A DNA stretch of 64,000 nucleotides from Microcoleus vaginatus PCC 9802 (GTDB lineage: Bacteria > Cyanobacteriota > Cyanobacteriia > Cyanobacteriales > Microcoleaceae). This document shows, piece by piece, positions 7,838 to 17,220 of this stretch (position 1 is its first letter; each line of letters starts with the position of its first letter). Where the stretch lies: the NCBI GenBank assembly GCA_022701275.1, contig CP031740.1, positions 507,001 through 571,000 on the forward strand, in the 5' to 3' direction. The notes below the pieces were generated by a model. It saw only the letters and a list, made by a program, of their open reading frames with translations, was not told the origin of the DNA and did no database searches. Made by a program: the position numbers and the translations under genes.

Positions 7838-9514
7838 TCAGATTTTGAGATCGCTTGCTATTTTCCGGCCCGTCAGCAAATAAGTCCGCATTTCCCCTTT
7901 ACCTTTAATCTCGATCTCGCCGCGATCTTCAAATTCATATTTATCCTGCAGCAACTTATAAGTATAGTGGCTGACTTGAATGCGGCCTGTTATGCCGTGA
8001 GATTCCATGCGGCTGGCTGTATTTACGGCATTTCCCCACAAATCGTAAATGAATTTTTTAGTCCCGATTACCCCCGCTACCACCGGGCCGCTATTAATCC
8101 CGATGCGGAGGTCAAATTTCGCGTCTAGCTTCACATTTAATTCCTGAATTGCTGCTAGCATATCCAGCGCCATTTCGGCGATCGCCTCTGCGTGGTCTGG
8201 ACGTTCAATGGGAATACCGCCTGCTACCATGTAAGCGTCCCCGATCGTCTTAATTTTTTCTAACCCGTGCTTCTCACTCAGTTCGTCAAAAGCTGAGAAA
8301 ATTTCATTCAGCAAGTACACTAATTTAGTTGCCGACATGGTGGTAGAAATTTGGGTAAAATTCACCAAGTCAGCAAAAAGAATTGTTGCTTTTTCAAACT
8401 TGTCAGCAATCACCCCCGGTTGGTACTTCAACCTGTCGGCGATCGCTTCTGGCAAAATATTTAGCAGTAAACTTTCAGTTGTATTCTGTTCTTTCCTGAG
8501 TGCAGCTTCCATCTGCCTGCGCTTGGTTATGTCGTGAAAAAACACAGAAATGCCGTCGTGAGAAGGAAAAGCCCGGACTTCCACCCACACTTTTAAGGGA
8601 CGATAATATTGTTCAAAAGCCACACCAACTTGTTTGGCTACAGCTCCATGATACTCTTCATAAAAATCCGAATTCACTAATTCGGGAAACTCTTCCCAAA
8701 AAATTTTACCATAGAGTTTTTCCGGCGAGCGCTGCAAAAATTGCCCTGCTTTGTAATTGACGTAAGTAAATCGCCACTGGGTGTCTAAAGCAAAAAAAGC
8801 ATCGCTCATTCCTTCTAAAAAATTGACAATTTGCTCGTCTGTAGAACGGAGTTTTGCTTCTACTTGTTTGTTCCTGATCTGTGCGCGCTTTAATTTAGTC
8901 AGATTTATTCGCAACTCCATGTGGTTAATAATTTGCCGTCCTAAAGTCCGCAGCGCTTCTAGCTGTTGTGGGGTGAGATTGCGAGGAACTGTATCTATCG
9001 CGCACAAAGTGCCTATAGGGAAACCGTCAGCAGTTACTAGCGGGGCTCCAGCATAAAATCGAATATTTGGATCGGAAGTTACTAACGGATTGCCGGCAAA
9101 GCGATCGTCTTCTAGAGCATTCGGTACAACTAGCAATTCCTTGGGATTTAAAATAGCGTGGGCGCAAAAAGCTAACTCTCTCGGAGTTTCTGGCGCTTCC
9201 AGACCGACTTTTGACTTAAACCACTGTCTGTTAGAATCTATTAAGCTTACTAAAGCAATAGGAGTGCCGCAAATATAGGATGCTAAAGCTGTTAGGTCAT
9301 CAAAAGCTGCTTCGGCCTCTGTATCTAGAATGTCGTAGCGGTGAAGTGCTTCTAGCCTCTCTTCTTCGTTGCTGGGCAAAGGCGCAGCCTGCATCGGCGG
9401 TGGGGATACAGGTTTGCGAACAATGCGCGCAAGTCTCAGTGCTGCGAATTTTTGGACTTGCGCGGCCAGTTTTTCAACTAGCATCAAAAGACCTATTTGC
9501 CAAGCTTTATTCAT
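7838..9514 (-). CDS. GAF-PAS class III adenylate cyclase
   Basis: This 558-residue protein probably makes cAMP. An N-terminal helix precedes a GAF domain at about 50-205 ([17 protein letters not shown], then [20 protein letters not shown]). A PAS domain follows at about 225-330, ending [10 protein letters not shown]. The cyclase homology domain fills about 350-550. Both metal-binding aspartates are visible ([10 protein letters not shown] and KTIGDAYM). The purine-selecting pair is Lys in IKTIGD and Asp in [14 protein letters not shown], as in adenylate rather than guanylate cyclases. No membrane segment is obvious. It follows the aminopeptidase gene on the same strand by 62 bases and may be co-transcribed. 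Confidence 0.92.
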   Translation of the reverse strand: MNKAWQIGLLMLVEKLAAQVQKFAALRLARIVRKPVSPPPMQAAPLPSNEEERLEALHRYDILDTEAEAAFDDLTALASYICGTPIALVSLIDSNRQWFKSKVGLEAPETPRELAFCAHAILNPKELLVVPNALEDDRFAGNPLVTSDPNIRFYAGAPLVTADGFPIGTLCAIDTVPRNLTPQQLEALRTLGRQIINHMELRINLTKLKRAQIRNKQVEAKLRSTDEQIVNFLEGMSDAFFALDTQWRFTYVNYKAGQFLQRSPEKLYGKIFWEEFPELVNSDFYEEYHGAVAKQVGVAFEQYYRPLKVWVEVRAFPSHDGISVFFHDITKRRQMEAALRKEQNTTESLLLNILPEAIADRLKYQPGVIADKFEKATILFADLVNFTQISTTMSATKLVYLLNEIFSAFDELSEKHGLEKIKTIGDAYMVAGGIPIERPDHAEAIAEMALDMLAAIQELNVKLDAKFDLRIGINSGPVVAGVIGTKKFIYDLWGNAVNTASRMESHGITGRIQVSHYTYKLLQDKYEFEDRGEIEIKGKGEMRTYLLTGRKIASDLKI

Positions 9515-9576
9515 ATTTTTTTATCTTTTCTCACACTTGATCGAACTGAGGGCGATCGATCTAATTCGATCGATAC

Positions 9577-10986
9577 TTACGTATTTACCGCAACTAACTC
9601 CTCAATCTCCAGAGCTTTTGTTGGTAATTTTCCTGTCAATACTTCTCTACCCTGTTCGGTGACAAGTATATCATCTTCAATCCGGATTCCCCGCACGTCT
9701 GCGAATTTTTCCAACTCGTCCCACTTAACAAAATCTTTATATTTAGCGCGATTTTCAGAGTTATTCAAAATTGCCGGAACTTGATAAAATCCCGGTTCGA
9801 TCGATACCAGCATTCCCGGACGCAAAACTCGATTCAACCGCAAAAATCTCAACCCAAACCGACTGCTTCTTGTTCTTCCTTCTTCATAGCCAGCCAAATC
9901 TCCTAAATCTTCCATATCGTGAACATCCAAACCAATTAGATGTCCGATACCGTGTACAAAAAATAGCGCGTGAGCATCCATTTCTACCAAATCTTCAACC
10001 GAGCCGCGCAAAATGCCCAAATCAACCAACCCTTCCGCCATAATCCGAGCAGCTAAAAGATGAATCTCTTGATATTCCACCCCCGGACTAATTCTCTCAA
10101 TACAAGCATCGTGCGCTGCCAAAACTACATCATAAATCGCTCTTTGAGTCGCAGAAAACTTGCCACAAACCGGCCAAGTGCGAGTCACATCCGCCGCCCA
10201 TCCCGTTGATGTTTCTGCACCGACATCTGCTAACAGCAAATCTCCTGTTTGTAGGGAATTGTGATAATGTTCGCTGTGCAGCACTTCTCCATGCACCGTC
10301 ACGATACTAGGATAGGCATAGGTCATATTTTTGGAGATGATGACACTTTCCATTGCAGCGCGCACCCCTGCTTCAATTTGAGCATTTCGAGTTGCCGCCA
10401 TCCCCGCTTTGTGAGCTTCTACAGTAACAGCCGCAGCTTGACGCAATTCGGCCAAACTGCCTGCATCGTGGCTGAGGCGCAGAGATACGATCGCCTGAGT
10501 TAATTCTAGGTCGATTCCGGTTGGCGAGTTGGGCGGTGCAAGAGGGCGATCGAGAATTTGAGACTGTTGCAACTGAGTCCAAGAATCCTGAACGGCGATT
10601 GTTGCTGCATTTGTCGTTAGCGGAGCCCTCGAAGAGGATCGGGCTTTCAATTCGGCCATTGGGAAAGCAGCATCAGCCCCAATTAATTCGGCAATTTCTG
10701 CTCTTTTGGGCATTTCTCCGTGCCAAAGAGTGCTGCTAGCAGGTGCCTCATCTAAGAACAATTCTAATTTGCCAGATTCTAAGCGAATGGCAGCATTTTC
10801 TAACGGCAAACCAGCAAAATATAGAAAGTGACTGCTGGCACGAAAGGGATAAGTAAGTGCTGGATAATTGCGAGGAATGCTGCGGCCAGACCAAAGAATT
10901 ACGGGAAAATTAATTAAACTGGCCAGTTTTTGCCGCCGTTGCTGTAAAGTATTAGTTAACAAATCATAACCTTCTGTAATTTTCAT
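9577..10986 (-). CDS. pepP: Xaa-Pro aminopeptidase (aminopeptidase P, M24B)
   Basis: This 469-residue metalloprotease removes N-terminal residues that precede proline. The N-terminal AMP_N domain carries YPFRASSHFLYFAGLP. The C-terminal pita-bread domain shows all five metal ligands: Asp in LADVGAE, Asp in AADVTRTWP, His in FVHGIGHLIGLDVHD, Glu in SIEPGFY and Glu in IRIEDDILVT. Length and domain order match PepP. The ATG at 10986 gives a standard N-terminus (MKITEGYDLLTNTLQQRR). It is a cytoplasmic housekeeping enzyme, followed closely by the cyclase gene. Confidence 0.93.
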   Translation of the reverse strand: MKITEGYDLLTNTLQQRRQKLASLINFPVILWSGRSIPRNYPALTYPFRASSHFLYFAGLPLENAAIRLESGKLELFLDEAPASSTLWHGEMPKRAEIAELIGADAAFPMAELKARSSSRAPLTTNAATIAVQDSWTQLQQSQILDRPLAPPNSPTGIDLELTQAIVSLRLSHDAGSLAELRQAAAVTVEAHKAGMAATRNAQIEAGVRAAMESVIISKNMTYAYPSIVTVHGEVLHSEHYHNSLQTGDLLLADVGAETSTGWAADVTRTWPVCGKFSATQRAIYDVVLAAHDACIERISPGVEYQEIHLLAARIMAEGLVDLGILRGSVEDLVEMDAHALFFVHGIGHLIGLDVHDMEDLGDLAGYEEGRTRSSRFGLRFLRLNRVLRPGMLVSIEPGFYQVPAILNNSENRAKYKDFVKWDELEKFADVRGIRIEDDILVTEQGREVLTGKLPTKALEIEELVAVNT

Positions 10987-11382
10987 GGGTAAAAACCGAT
11001 AAGTTTGAGTTTGGTTTGCAGTCAGCGGGAAGTTTTTGCCTTCTCGGCATTAAATCACTAAAATTCAGACTGCCAAGTTGGCAGGTCTTTTTGAGAAAAG
11101 TCTCATCTTTATCTGATTTTTTGCTAGCATTTTTATGCGGTGTTTTTTATAGTCTTTGTCGTCATCGCCGGAATGATTGGGTTAAGCAGTAAGCCTGCTC
11201 CACAGGCCGGAAAAACAGGCGGAAAGTGCTACTCCGCAGGCAATTAGCAGAAATGTCACAACACCCGCAATTAGTCAAATTCCTTGGTCGGGTTTTTGTT
11301 GGTTGGGTGACGCGAGCGATCGCCTCTATTGACTGTTTGATATTTGAGACTTTAAAGTATAAGTAAAATTAACTGAAAAAAC
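10987..11382. other. Intergenic region between divergent pepP and DUF4332 genes
   Basis: About 395 bases with no gene I can support. It must carry the promoters of both divergent genes. It contains a weak dispersed-repeat segment near 11190-11225 (AAGCCTGCTCCACAGGCCGG, with CAGGC/GCCTG pairing) and a HIP1 octamer near 11317. Confidence 0.6.
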
Positions 11383-11826
11383 ATGAAAATTTCTCACAAA
11401 ACTCCTCAAACTTCTGTGCAACTACGCGACTGGCCGATCGCACATTTACCGGGATTGAGCAAGGAAAACCAATCTCAACTGGAAGAGTGCAACATCACCA
11501 CAACCGAACAACTAATTCGCATGACCAAAACACCGGCTGCGAAAGCGTTACTAGCGCATCAATTACAGATTAACATTCAATATGTTAATAAATGGGTAGC
11601 GATGGCAAATTTGGCTCGAATTCCGAGTGTAGGCTGTCAGTATTGCGGGCTGTTACTTCACGCCGGCGTTGCTTCTCCGGCTCAATTGGCTCAAATGCCC
11701 GTGGAGAGATTGCACCAACAAGTTTTAAGGCTGCACGTAGCGACAATGCAGCGCAATGACTTGACTCCTTCAGTCGATCGCGTGCAAAAATGGGTTCAAC
11801 AAGCTAGATTAGTCAGTAGTCATTAG
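11383..11826 (+). CDS. DUF4332 domain protein (helix-hairpin-helix type)
   Basis: This small soluble protein of 147 residues begins with DWPIAHLPGLSKENQSQL, a helix-hairpin-helix-like start. It continues through two similar helical halves, with LARIPSVGCQYCGLLLHAGV and ASPAQLAQMP in the second. That arrangement is characteristic of DUF4332, a predicted nucleic-acid-binding helical domain of unknown role common in cyanobacteria. No catalytic motif is visible. The following Spx-like gene lies 29 bases downstream on the same strand, so the two may share a transcript. Confidence 0.8.
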   Translation: MKISHKTPQTSVQLRDWPIAHLPGLSKENQSQLEECNITTTEQLIRMTKTPAAKALLAHQLQINIQYVNKWVAMANLARIPSVGCQYCGLLLHAGVASPAQLAQMPVERLHQQVLRLHVATMQRNDLTPSVDRVQKWVQQARLVSSH

Positions 11827-11848
11827 TCATTAGTCATTAGTTAGCAGT
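11812..11848. repeat. Short AGTCATT tandem repeat
   Basis: Four near-identical AGTCATT units overlap the end of the DUF4332 gene and supply its last residues and stop codon, followed by TAGCAGTCATT. Only 7-base units are repeated, so this is simple-sequence expansion rather than a CRISPR array. Confidence 0.7.
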
Positions 11849-11855
11849 CATTATT

Positions 11856-12215
11856 ATGTCAATTCAAGTTTACGGAATCCCGAACTGCGGAACCTGCAAA
11901 AAAGCTTTCCAGTGGCTCCAAGATAGCGATGTTAATTACGAGTTTATTAACACAAAAGAACAGCCGCCGACTCGCGCCACAATCCAAAGCTGGGTAGCTG
12001 CTTTGGGTTTTCAACCCATGCGAAATACTTCCGGTCAATCTTACCGCGCTTTGGGCGACGACAAGAATAATTGGACAAGCGAACAGTGGGTGGAGGCTTT
12101 TGCTAAGGATGCGATGCTGCTGAAACGTCCTCTTTTCGTTAAAGAGGGAACGGCTGTTTTAGTAGGTTTCAAAGAAGATGTAATTCGAGAAAAATTGGGG
12201 CTTTCAAGGGGCTGA
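11856..12215 (+). CDS. Spx/MgsR/ArsC-like thioredoxin-fold protein
   Basis: This 119-residue protein has the ArsC/Spx thioredoxin fold. It starts MSIQVYGIPNCGTCKKAFQW with a CxxC at residues 11 and 14. It then carries INTKEQPPT, NTSGQSYRAL and LKRPLFVKEGTAVLVGF, the usual succession in the Spx/MgsR/YffB group. True arsenate reductases need a single catalytic Cys and an Arg-rich site that I cannot assign here. A redox-sensing or glutathione-linked reductase role is therefore as likely as arsenate reduction. Length is normal and the start is unambiguous. Confidence 0.88.
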   Translation: MSIQVYGIPNCGTCKKAFQWLQDSDVNYEFINTKEQPPTRATIQSWVAALGFQPMRNTSGQSYRALGDDKNNWTSEQWVEAFAKDAMLLKRPLFVKEGTAVLVGFKEDVIREKLGLSRG

Positions 12216-12217
12216 GT

Positions 12218-12646
12218 TCAGCCTGTTGTTCGCCGCAAAAACTTAAGTTCGCCCACATCATCCGAGAAACCCCAACGCTCGTAAAACGGCATCATGTTCG
12301 GCAAACAATTAAGATAAAAATGCTCGACAGCTTGCAGTTCGGGATGAGTTAAAACTGCATCCATCAACTTCGCACCCAGTCCCATCTTTCTGTGTGTCGG
12401 CTTGATAATCACATCAAAAATCATGGCTCTGTATACGAAATCGGTGATGACGCGGGTAATGCCAATTAGCCGATCGCTCTCATCGACAAAACCAATGATA
12501 ACATCAGTCGCCGCTAGCATTTTCACAACGTCCTCGCGCGTCCGCTTGTCGCTCCAAAACTCGTTTTTGTACAAATCCATCAAGTCGGAAACCTGGCTTT
12601 CGGTCAAAGTTTCGACAATTCGGTAGTTATCAGTTTTATCGGTCAT
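12218..12646 (-). CDS. GNAT family N-acetyltransferase
   Basis: This 142-residue protein carries the acetyl-CoA loop as IIKPTHRKMGLGAKLMDAVL, close to the R/Q-x-x-G-x-G/A motif. It is followed by EHFYLNCLPNMMPFYERWGF, the usual C-terminal Y-x-x-x-G-F signature. The acceptor is unknown. Its start codon overlaps the last 11 bases of the ABC exporter gene at 12636-14246, which implies translational coupling and a related task, such as modifying an exported or intracellular small molecule. Its 3' end converges with the Spx-like gene only two bases away. Confidence 0.88.
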   Translation of the reverse strand: MTDKTDNYRIVETLTESQVSDLMDLYKNEFWSDKRTREDVVKMLAATDVIIGFVDESDRLIGITRVITDFVYRAMIFDVIIKPTHRKMGLGAKLMDAVLTHPELQAVEHFYLNCLPNMMPFYERWGFSDDVGELKFLRRTTG

Positions 12647-14246
12647 ACTCTACTTTACCGTAATCTAGTTTAATTGCGCGATCGGCTAAATCAAAATAGC
12701 GGTCATCGTGACTAATCACAAAAACCGTTTTCCCCCGGCGCTTCAACTCCGGTAACAACTGCTTGTAAAAAATATCCCGGAAAAACGGGTCTTGATCCGA
12801 AGCCCATTCATCAAACAAATAAATCGGTCTATCTTCCAAATACGCCGTCAGCAAAGCCAGCCGCTTTCGCTGTCCCTGAGACAAAGCCGTAGTTGACAAA
12901 ACTCCATCTTTCACCTCAACTTTATTGTCCAAATGAAACTCTCGCAAATATTCAGCCGCCTGCTTGTCCAAATCGTGATTAGTCATCCCCAACAGCCTTT
13001 CAAACAGATAGAAATCCGAAAAAATCGCAGAAAAATGCTGCCTGTACCACTCTCGATTTTCCTCAGTAATTGGCTGGCCATCGAGGAGAATTTTTCCCGA
13101 TTCAGGAATATACAAACCAGTGATTAACTTAGCTAAAGTAGACTTCCCGCTGCCATTCCCGCCAATTATAAACACCAATTGACCGGGATGAAACTTCAAA
13201 TTCAGCTCGCCCAAACTAAAATTACTGTCTTCTTTTTCTCCGGGATAGCTGTGAACTACTCGATTTAACTCCAGCGTCGCCCACTCAGCAGTTTGAATCG
13301 GTTTAACCGTTAAACTTGTCTCAGCTTGACTCGCCAAAGCCAATCCCATTCTCTCTATCTTTTCCACCGAAGTATTAGCACGAAAAATCGCCGGCAACCT
13401 TTGCAAAATATTCTGAAACGGAGACATCAAATAGGTACTTGTCAGAATATAAGCTGACAAAACAGGTGTAGAAACTGGCACAAATTTCGGCAAAGCAAAC
13501 AGCAGCAAACCCATCAGCATAAAAAATAGCAACTGACCCACTCCAATCGCAACTGCACCAGTATTCAAAGCAGTCACGTTATAATCGCGGGAAGCATCAG
13601 CACTCACCTGCAATTGTTCCGTAAAAAACTCTTGGCGGCGCAAGGAATGCAGTTTAAGTTCCTTAATTCCATCAGTAATACTACGAAAATGCTTAAATAA
13701 TATATCTTGTTCTTCTCTGGCTAAATCGAAGAATTTTCGCATTTTGCTAAGCAACAACTGCACCGTCCCAATCATCAGCACCAAAAAACAAAAGACAACA
13801 ACAAAAACCGTACCTGAAATCGTGCTTAAATAAGTTAAGCAGCCCACGACAACGGCGATATCAACACAAAGAAAAGGAATCAAAAATATAGTATTAGAAA
13901 GGGTTCCCACATCATCTGTGAGAGTTGCCAGCAAGCGGTTAGCGCCCAACTCTTCCAAATTTCGCAAAGGAGTAGACAAAATCCCACGGCTCAAACTCAG
14001 CCGGAGATTGTAAACAGCTTCTTGAGAAAGGTAGATTAACAAAAATTGGGATACAAAACCACTCAAAAGAGCCAAGATTGCTAATCCCGCAAAATACCAG
14101 ACTAAATTACCATTTGAATTGTCGCTGATTGCACGGTTAATTAGGGAAATTAACATAGCGCTGCAACCGCCGCTGATTAAGCCTGTGAGTATGGCGATGG
14201 AAACATTTAACCAAGAAGCCTTTAACAGTAACCAAATTACATTCAT
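12636..14246 (-). CDS. Cyclic-peptide-type ABC exporter (fused membrane and ATPase domains)
   Basis: The protein has 536 residues, with about six transmembrane segments in the first 300 (for example LLLKASWLNVSIAILTGLIS). The ATPase domain follows, with Walker A IIGGNGSGKSTLAKL, signature LSQGQRKRLALL, Walker B IYLFDEWASDQDP and switch His in VISHDDRYF. The short loops and the DEWASDQDP form are typical of the SyrD/PvdE-like cyclic peptide exporter family (TIGR01194 type). Such exporters move siderophore or lipopeptide precursors across the inner membrane. No peptide synthetase or RiPP precursor is visible nearby. Only the overlapping GNAT gene accompanies it. Confidence 0.88.
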   Translation of the reverse strand: MNVIWLLLKASWLNVSIAILTGLISGGCSAMLISLINRAISDNSNGNLVWYFAGLAILALLSGFVSQFLLIYLSQEAVYNLRLSLSRGILSTPLRNLEELGANRLLATLTDDVGTLSNTIFLIPFLCVDIAVVVGCLTYLSTISGTVFVVVFCFLVLMIGTVQLLLSKMRKFFDLAREEQDILFKHFRSITDGIKELKLHSLRRQEFFTEQLQVSADASRDYNVTALNTGAVAIGVGQLLFFMLMGLLLFALPKFVPVSTPVLSAYILTSTYLMSPFQNILQRLPAIFRANTSVEKIERMGLALASQAETSLTVKPIQTAEWATLELNRVVHSYPGEKEDSNFSLGELNLKFHPGQLVFIIGGNGSGKSTLAKLITGLYIPESGKILLDGQPITEENREWYRQHFSAIFSDFYLFERLLGMTNHDLDKQAAEYLREFHLDNKVEVKDGVLSTTALSQGQRKRLALLTAYLEDRPIYLFDEWASDQDPFFRDIFYKQLLPELKRRGKTVFVISHDDRYFDLADRAIKLDYGKVEYDR

Positions 14247-14382
14247 CTAATTTTACTCTGAATTTAACTTGTGAAACTCGGGAATAAACCAAGTAAATAC
14301 CTTAATTCTTGGTTACAATCTCGATCGCCAATGAATTTTATTCAGCAGTCGGGGATTTGCAGAAACCAACCAATTAATTTGA

Positions 14383-14979
14383 TTATTGTACTTCTGTTTC
14401 AGAGGTTTCAAATACCACTTTTGCATAAATCTCGCTCATCGACATTTGCACTCCCAAGGAAGCAAAAGAAACGGTTGCTGTCTCTCCCTCATATTCCCGA
14501 AATAACCATTCATTCGATTCTGTTTTAATATATTGTGCGACTAAAAACTCAGATTGATTGACTAACACATATTCACAGAATTCAGGGATAGATCGATAAA
14601 ACCGAAACTTATCCTCTCGATCAAAATCTTTGGTAGACTTAGAAAGCACTTCCAGGATGAGCATGGGATTGAGGATCTCATCACTGCGTCCCTCGGTAAA
14701 AACTGGCTCCCCTTCAATAACCATCACATCCGGGTAAGTTCCCCGTCGGTACCGAGGAATCCACAAGCGCAAATCGTTGTGAAAAAGCTCATAGGGCTGC
14801 TCCTCAAGCAAATTTCCCAAGACTCTACTCAAATTTCGGATAATCCGGCTGTGATTAATACTACCACCACTCATTTGTACAATTTTTCCATCGCGGTATT
14901 CATTTCTAAACTCAGCAGTTTCCTCTAACTCCCGGTACTCATCTGGAGTATAAAACTTTTCCTTAATTTGTACTAACAT
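14383..14979 (-). CDS. Uma2 family (DUF820) endonuclease-like protein
   Basis: This intact 198-residue member has the expected features: FYTPDEYRELEETAEFRNEY near the N-terminus, INHSRIIRNLSRVLG, then YPDVMVIEG and LILEVLSKSTKDFDREDKF. These give the D...E-x-(L)-S pattern of its PD-(D/E)XK-like core. Dozens of copies occur in many filamentous cyanobacteria, with unclear function. Here it stands alone, downstream of the exporter and convergent to nothing. It provides the reference against which the broken copy at 3015-3654 can be read. Confidence 0.9.
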   Translation of the reverse strand: MLVQIKEKFYTPDEYRELEETAEFRNEYRDGKIVQMSGGSINHSRIIRNLSRVLGNLLEEQPYELFHNDLRLWIPRYRRGTYPDVMVIEGEPVFTEGRSDEILNPMLILEVLSKSTKDFDREDKFRFYRSIPEFCEYVLVNQSEFLVAQYIKTESNEWLFREYEGETATVSFASLGVQMSMSEIYAKVVFETSETEVQ

Positions 14980-15000
14980 TGTTGCCTCTGTACTAACTTT

Positions 15001-15040
15001 AATCTGCCTACATCTGCGTTAATCTGCCTACATCTGCGGT
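15001..15040. repeat. Two direct 20-bp repeats AATCTGCCTACATCTGCGTT
   Basis: Two consecutive copies at 15001-15020 and 15021-15040 differ by one base. They lie just upstream of the Uma2 start and downstream of the ndhB terminator. They resemble common cyanobacterial (CATCTGCG)-type dispersed repeats. Confidence 0.75.
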
Positions 15041-15070
15041 TAAAAATCATAATTAACAGTATATCACAAC

Positions 15071-15107
15071 AAAAAAGAAACGCCCAACTTCAAAGAGTCA
15101 GGCGTTT
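15071..15107 (-). terminator. Rho-independent terminator of ndhB
   Basis: On the minus strand AAACGCC (15107-15101) pairs with GGCGTTT (15084-15078), with additional ACTC/GAAGT-like pairing inside. A run of T from the AAAAAA at 15071-15076 follows. It lies 26 bases after the ndhB stop codon. Confidence 0.8.
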
Positions 15108-15132
15108 TCCACTATTTCAAAACCAGGAAAAA

Positions 15133-16704
15133 TTAATCCCGGCGAGACACCAAATTCGATTCAATTTTCGCAGCCACAACAGGTTGCACCTGACTCAATG
15201 CCGACTGCAACATGGGAGTTTTGGTAATAGCATCATTAGCCAAGTTAAACAAAGGGTTCGATAAAATTCCCGCCAATGTTGTCGCCACCAAGGTGAGTAC
15301 AACGCTGACTTGTAAAGGCCGCAGTCCCTGAAGGTTCCAGCGAATTTCGGGATAATTTTTTACCGCATCTGACATTTCTTGAGGTTCCTTCACTACCATC
15401 ATTTTGACGACGCGGATGTAGTAGTAAATCGAAACTACGCTGGTAATTAATCCCAGAATAACTAAGCCGTAAAGTCCTGCTTGCCAGCCGGCCCAGAACA
15501 GATAGATTTTGCCGAAAAATCCAGCCAGGGGCGGAATTCCACCGAGAGAAAGCAGGCAAATACTTAAGGCTAAAGTTAACAGCGGGTCTTTTTGGTACAA
15601 ACCCGAGTATTCGCTAATTTGGTCGGTTCCAGTCCGCAGCGAGAACAGGATGATGCAGGCGAAAGCACCCAAGTTCATAAACAGGTAAACCAACAGATAA
15701 AATATCATGCTGGAGTAACCGGCTTCTGTTCCTGCAATCAAACCCAGCATCACAAAACCGGCTTGGGCGATCGACGAATAAGCCAAAAGCCGCTTCATGC
15801 TAGTCTGGGCGAGGGCAACCACATTTCCCAACACCATGCTGAGAATGGCTAAGGCCGTGAATACGAAGTGCCACTGTTCGGTAAGTGCGGGGAAAGCACT
15901 TGTTAACAAGCGGATTGCTAGGGCAAAACCGGCTGCTTTGGAACCGACAGAAAGGAAGGCAACAACGGGTGTAGGAGAACCTTCGTAAACGTCAGGAGTC
16001 CATTGGTGGAAGGGAACCGCAGAGATTTTGAAGGCGATGCCGGCGATCGCAAAAACCAAAGCAATCACCAAACCGAGAGATTGACCTTCATTCACAGTAG
16101 AAAGGTTAGCCGCGATCGTACTCAGCTTAGTTTCGCCACCAGACAACCCGTACAACAGCGAAAGCCCGTAGAGAAACACCGCCGAAGAAGACGACCCAAT
16201 TAACAAATATTTCAAAGCAGCTTCATTGGAACGCGGGTCGCGTTTTGTGTAACCCGTCAGCAAATAAGACGAGATACTCAGAGTTTCCAACGAAATAAAA
16301 ATCATCACCAATTCATCAGCGCCGCTGAGGAACATTCCCCCCAAAGTAGCGGTCAGCAAAATGCCGATAAATTCCGCTAAAGCAGTACCCGTTTGCAGTA
16401 CATAGCGGACGGATATCAAAATAGTGACAGCCGTACTCAAAGCGATAATTCCGCGAAACACTAAACTCAAGGCATCGCTGTTAAAACCGCCCAGAAACGA
16501 GATGGTATCCGTGTTATCCCACTGCAAACACAAGGCAGCGACGGCGGCCAACAAACCCGCAACGGCAACGTAGGGAGTCCAAGCCGAGGAACTGCGGCCT
16601 ACGATTAAATCGCCGACGAGAACCACCAAGAGGGTGATGATGACAATTCCCTCTGGCAAGATAGTTCCAGCATTTAGCTGGGCAGCAAGAGTAGCAAAAT
16701 CCAT
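15133..16704 (-). CDS. ndhB: NAD(P)H-quinone oxidoreductase subunit 2 (NdhB)
   Basis: This subunit of the thylakoid NDH-1 complex is a proton-pumping, antiporter-like membrane protein used in respiration, cyclic electron flow and CO2 uptake. I chose the ATG at 16704 because [20 protein letters not shown] matches cyanobacterial NdhB N-termini and gives 523 residues. A longer reading to 16866 adds an unlike extension. About 14 hydrophobic segments are visible. Conserved stretches include [35 protein letters not shown] and [15 protein letters not shown]. It is single, with its own terminator. A strong palindrome lies upstream at 16868-16901. Confidence 0.97.
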   Translation of the reverse strand: MDFATLAAQLNAGTILPEGIVIITLLVVLVGDLIVGRSSSAWTPYVAVAGLLAAVAALCLQWDNTDTISFLGGFNSDALSLVFRGIIALSTAVTILISVRYVLQTGTALAEFIGILLTATLGGMFLSGADELVMIFISLETLSISSYLLTGYTKRDPRSNEAALKYLLIGSSSSAVFLYGLSLLYGLSGGETKLSTIAANLSTVNEGQSLGLVIALVFAIAGIAFKISAVPFHQWTPDVYEGSPTPVVAFLSVGSKAAGFALAIRLLTSAFPALTEQWHFVFTALAILSMVLGNVVALAQTSMKRLLAYSSIAQAGFVMLGLIAGTEAGYSSMIFYLLVYLFMNLGAFACIILFSLRTGTDQISEYSGLYQKDPLLTLALSICLLSLGGIPPLAGFFGKIYLFWAGWQAGLYGLVILGLITSVVSIYYYIRVVKMMVVKEPQEMSDAVKNYPEIRWNLQGLRPLQVSVVLTLVATTLAGILSNPLFNLANDAITKTPMLQSALSQVQPVVAAKIESNLVSRRD

Positions 16705-16867
16705 ATTTTCAGGCAGGTTGGGTAGTACAAGCCGCAAAGGCTGTAATGGGCTGTGAACTTGTAAAAATTCTTTACCAAACACAGATTGTAGCGGATTACA
16801 GCTTCGCGATCCCAGTTGGGCGGGTGTTTGTTGCCGGAGAGTTGATACTCGGTACCGGTTTTGCATA

Positions 16868-16901
16868 CATCAGGGGGCATTGTAGAGATTGCCCCCTGAT
16901 G
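16868..16901. promoter_or_regulatory. Perfect 12-bp palindrome upstream of ndhB
   Basis: CATCAGGGGGCA at 16868-16879 and TGCCCCCTGATG at 16890-16901 are exact complements around a 10-base loop. The element lies in the short gap between ndhB (minus) and the methyltransferase remnant (plus), so it would fall in the ndhB leader or promoter. It could be an operator, a leader hairpin or a dispersed palindrome; the sequence cannot decide. Confidence 0.5.
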
Positions 16902-16969
16902 TCACCTGCCACGAGAGTCGCGATCGACCATAACTGCCACAATGTAGAAAGTTAAACCAGTAATTCGGC

Positions 16970-17215
16970 ATGACTGACTCGCTAAGTGCCTACAAACGGC
17001 AGATTCTCAATGATTTCAACAACCGCCCCGACTACGAGAATAAATTTCACAAACAAGCTGCAACTCGGTTAGTTGAATTGGCAAAAGTGCGATCGGGCCA
17101 GCAAGTTCTAGATATTGCCACCGGAACAGGTTTAGCGGCGATTGCGGACGATGCACTTAGGTCGATCGCACTCAAGAAAATATCAGTCGCCTTTTCTACA
17201 CCAGGAATGCTTTAG
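16970..17215 (+). pseudogene. Truncated SAM-dependent methyltransferase
   Basis: The first 58 residues or so are a standard UbiE-like methyltransferase start: YKRQILNDFNNRPDYENKF, then QQVLDIATGTGLAAI, which is SAM-binding motif I. After that the homology stops and about 20 unrelated residues lead to a stop at 17215. A whole enzyme would need about 200 more residues, and none are found downstream. The break near 17145 marks a junction. The solute-binding protein gene begins six bases after the stop. Confidence 0.75.
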
Positions 17216-17220
17216 ATAGT

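Noticed and set aside
11812..11848. Possible CRISPR-like direct repeats
   Set aside because: Units are only seven bases with no spacers, so this is a simple tandem repeat. No CRISPR array or cas gene was seen anywhere.
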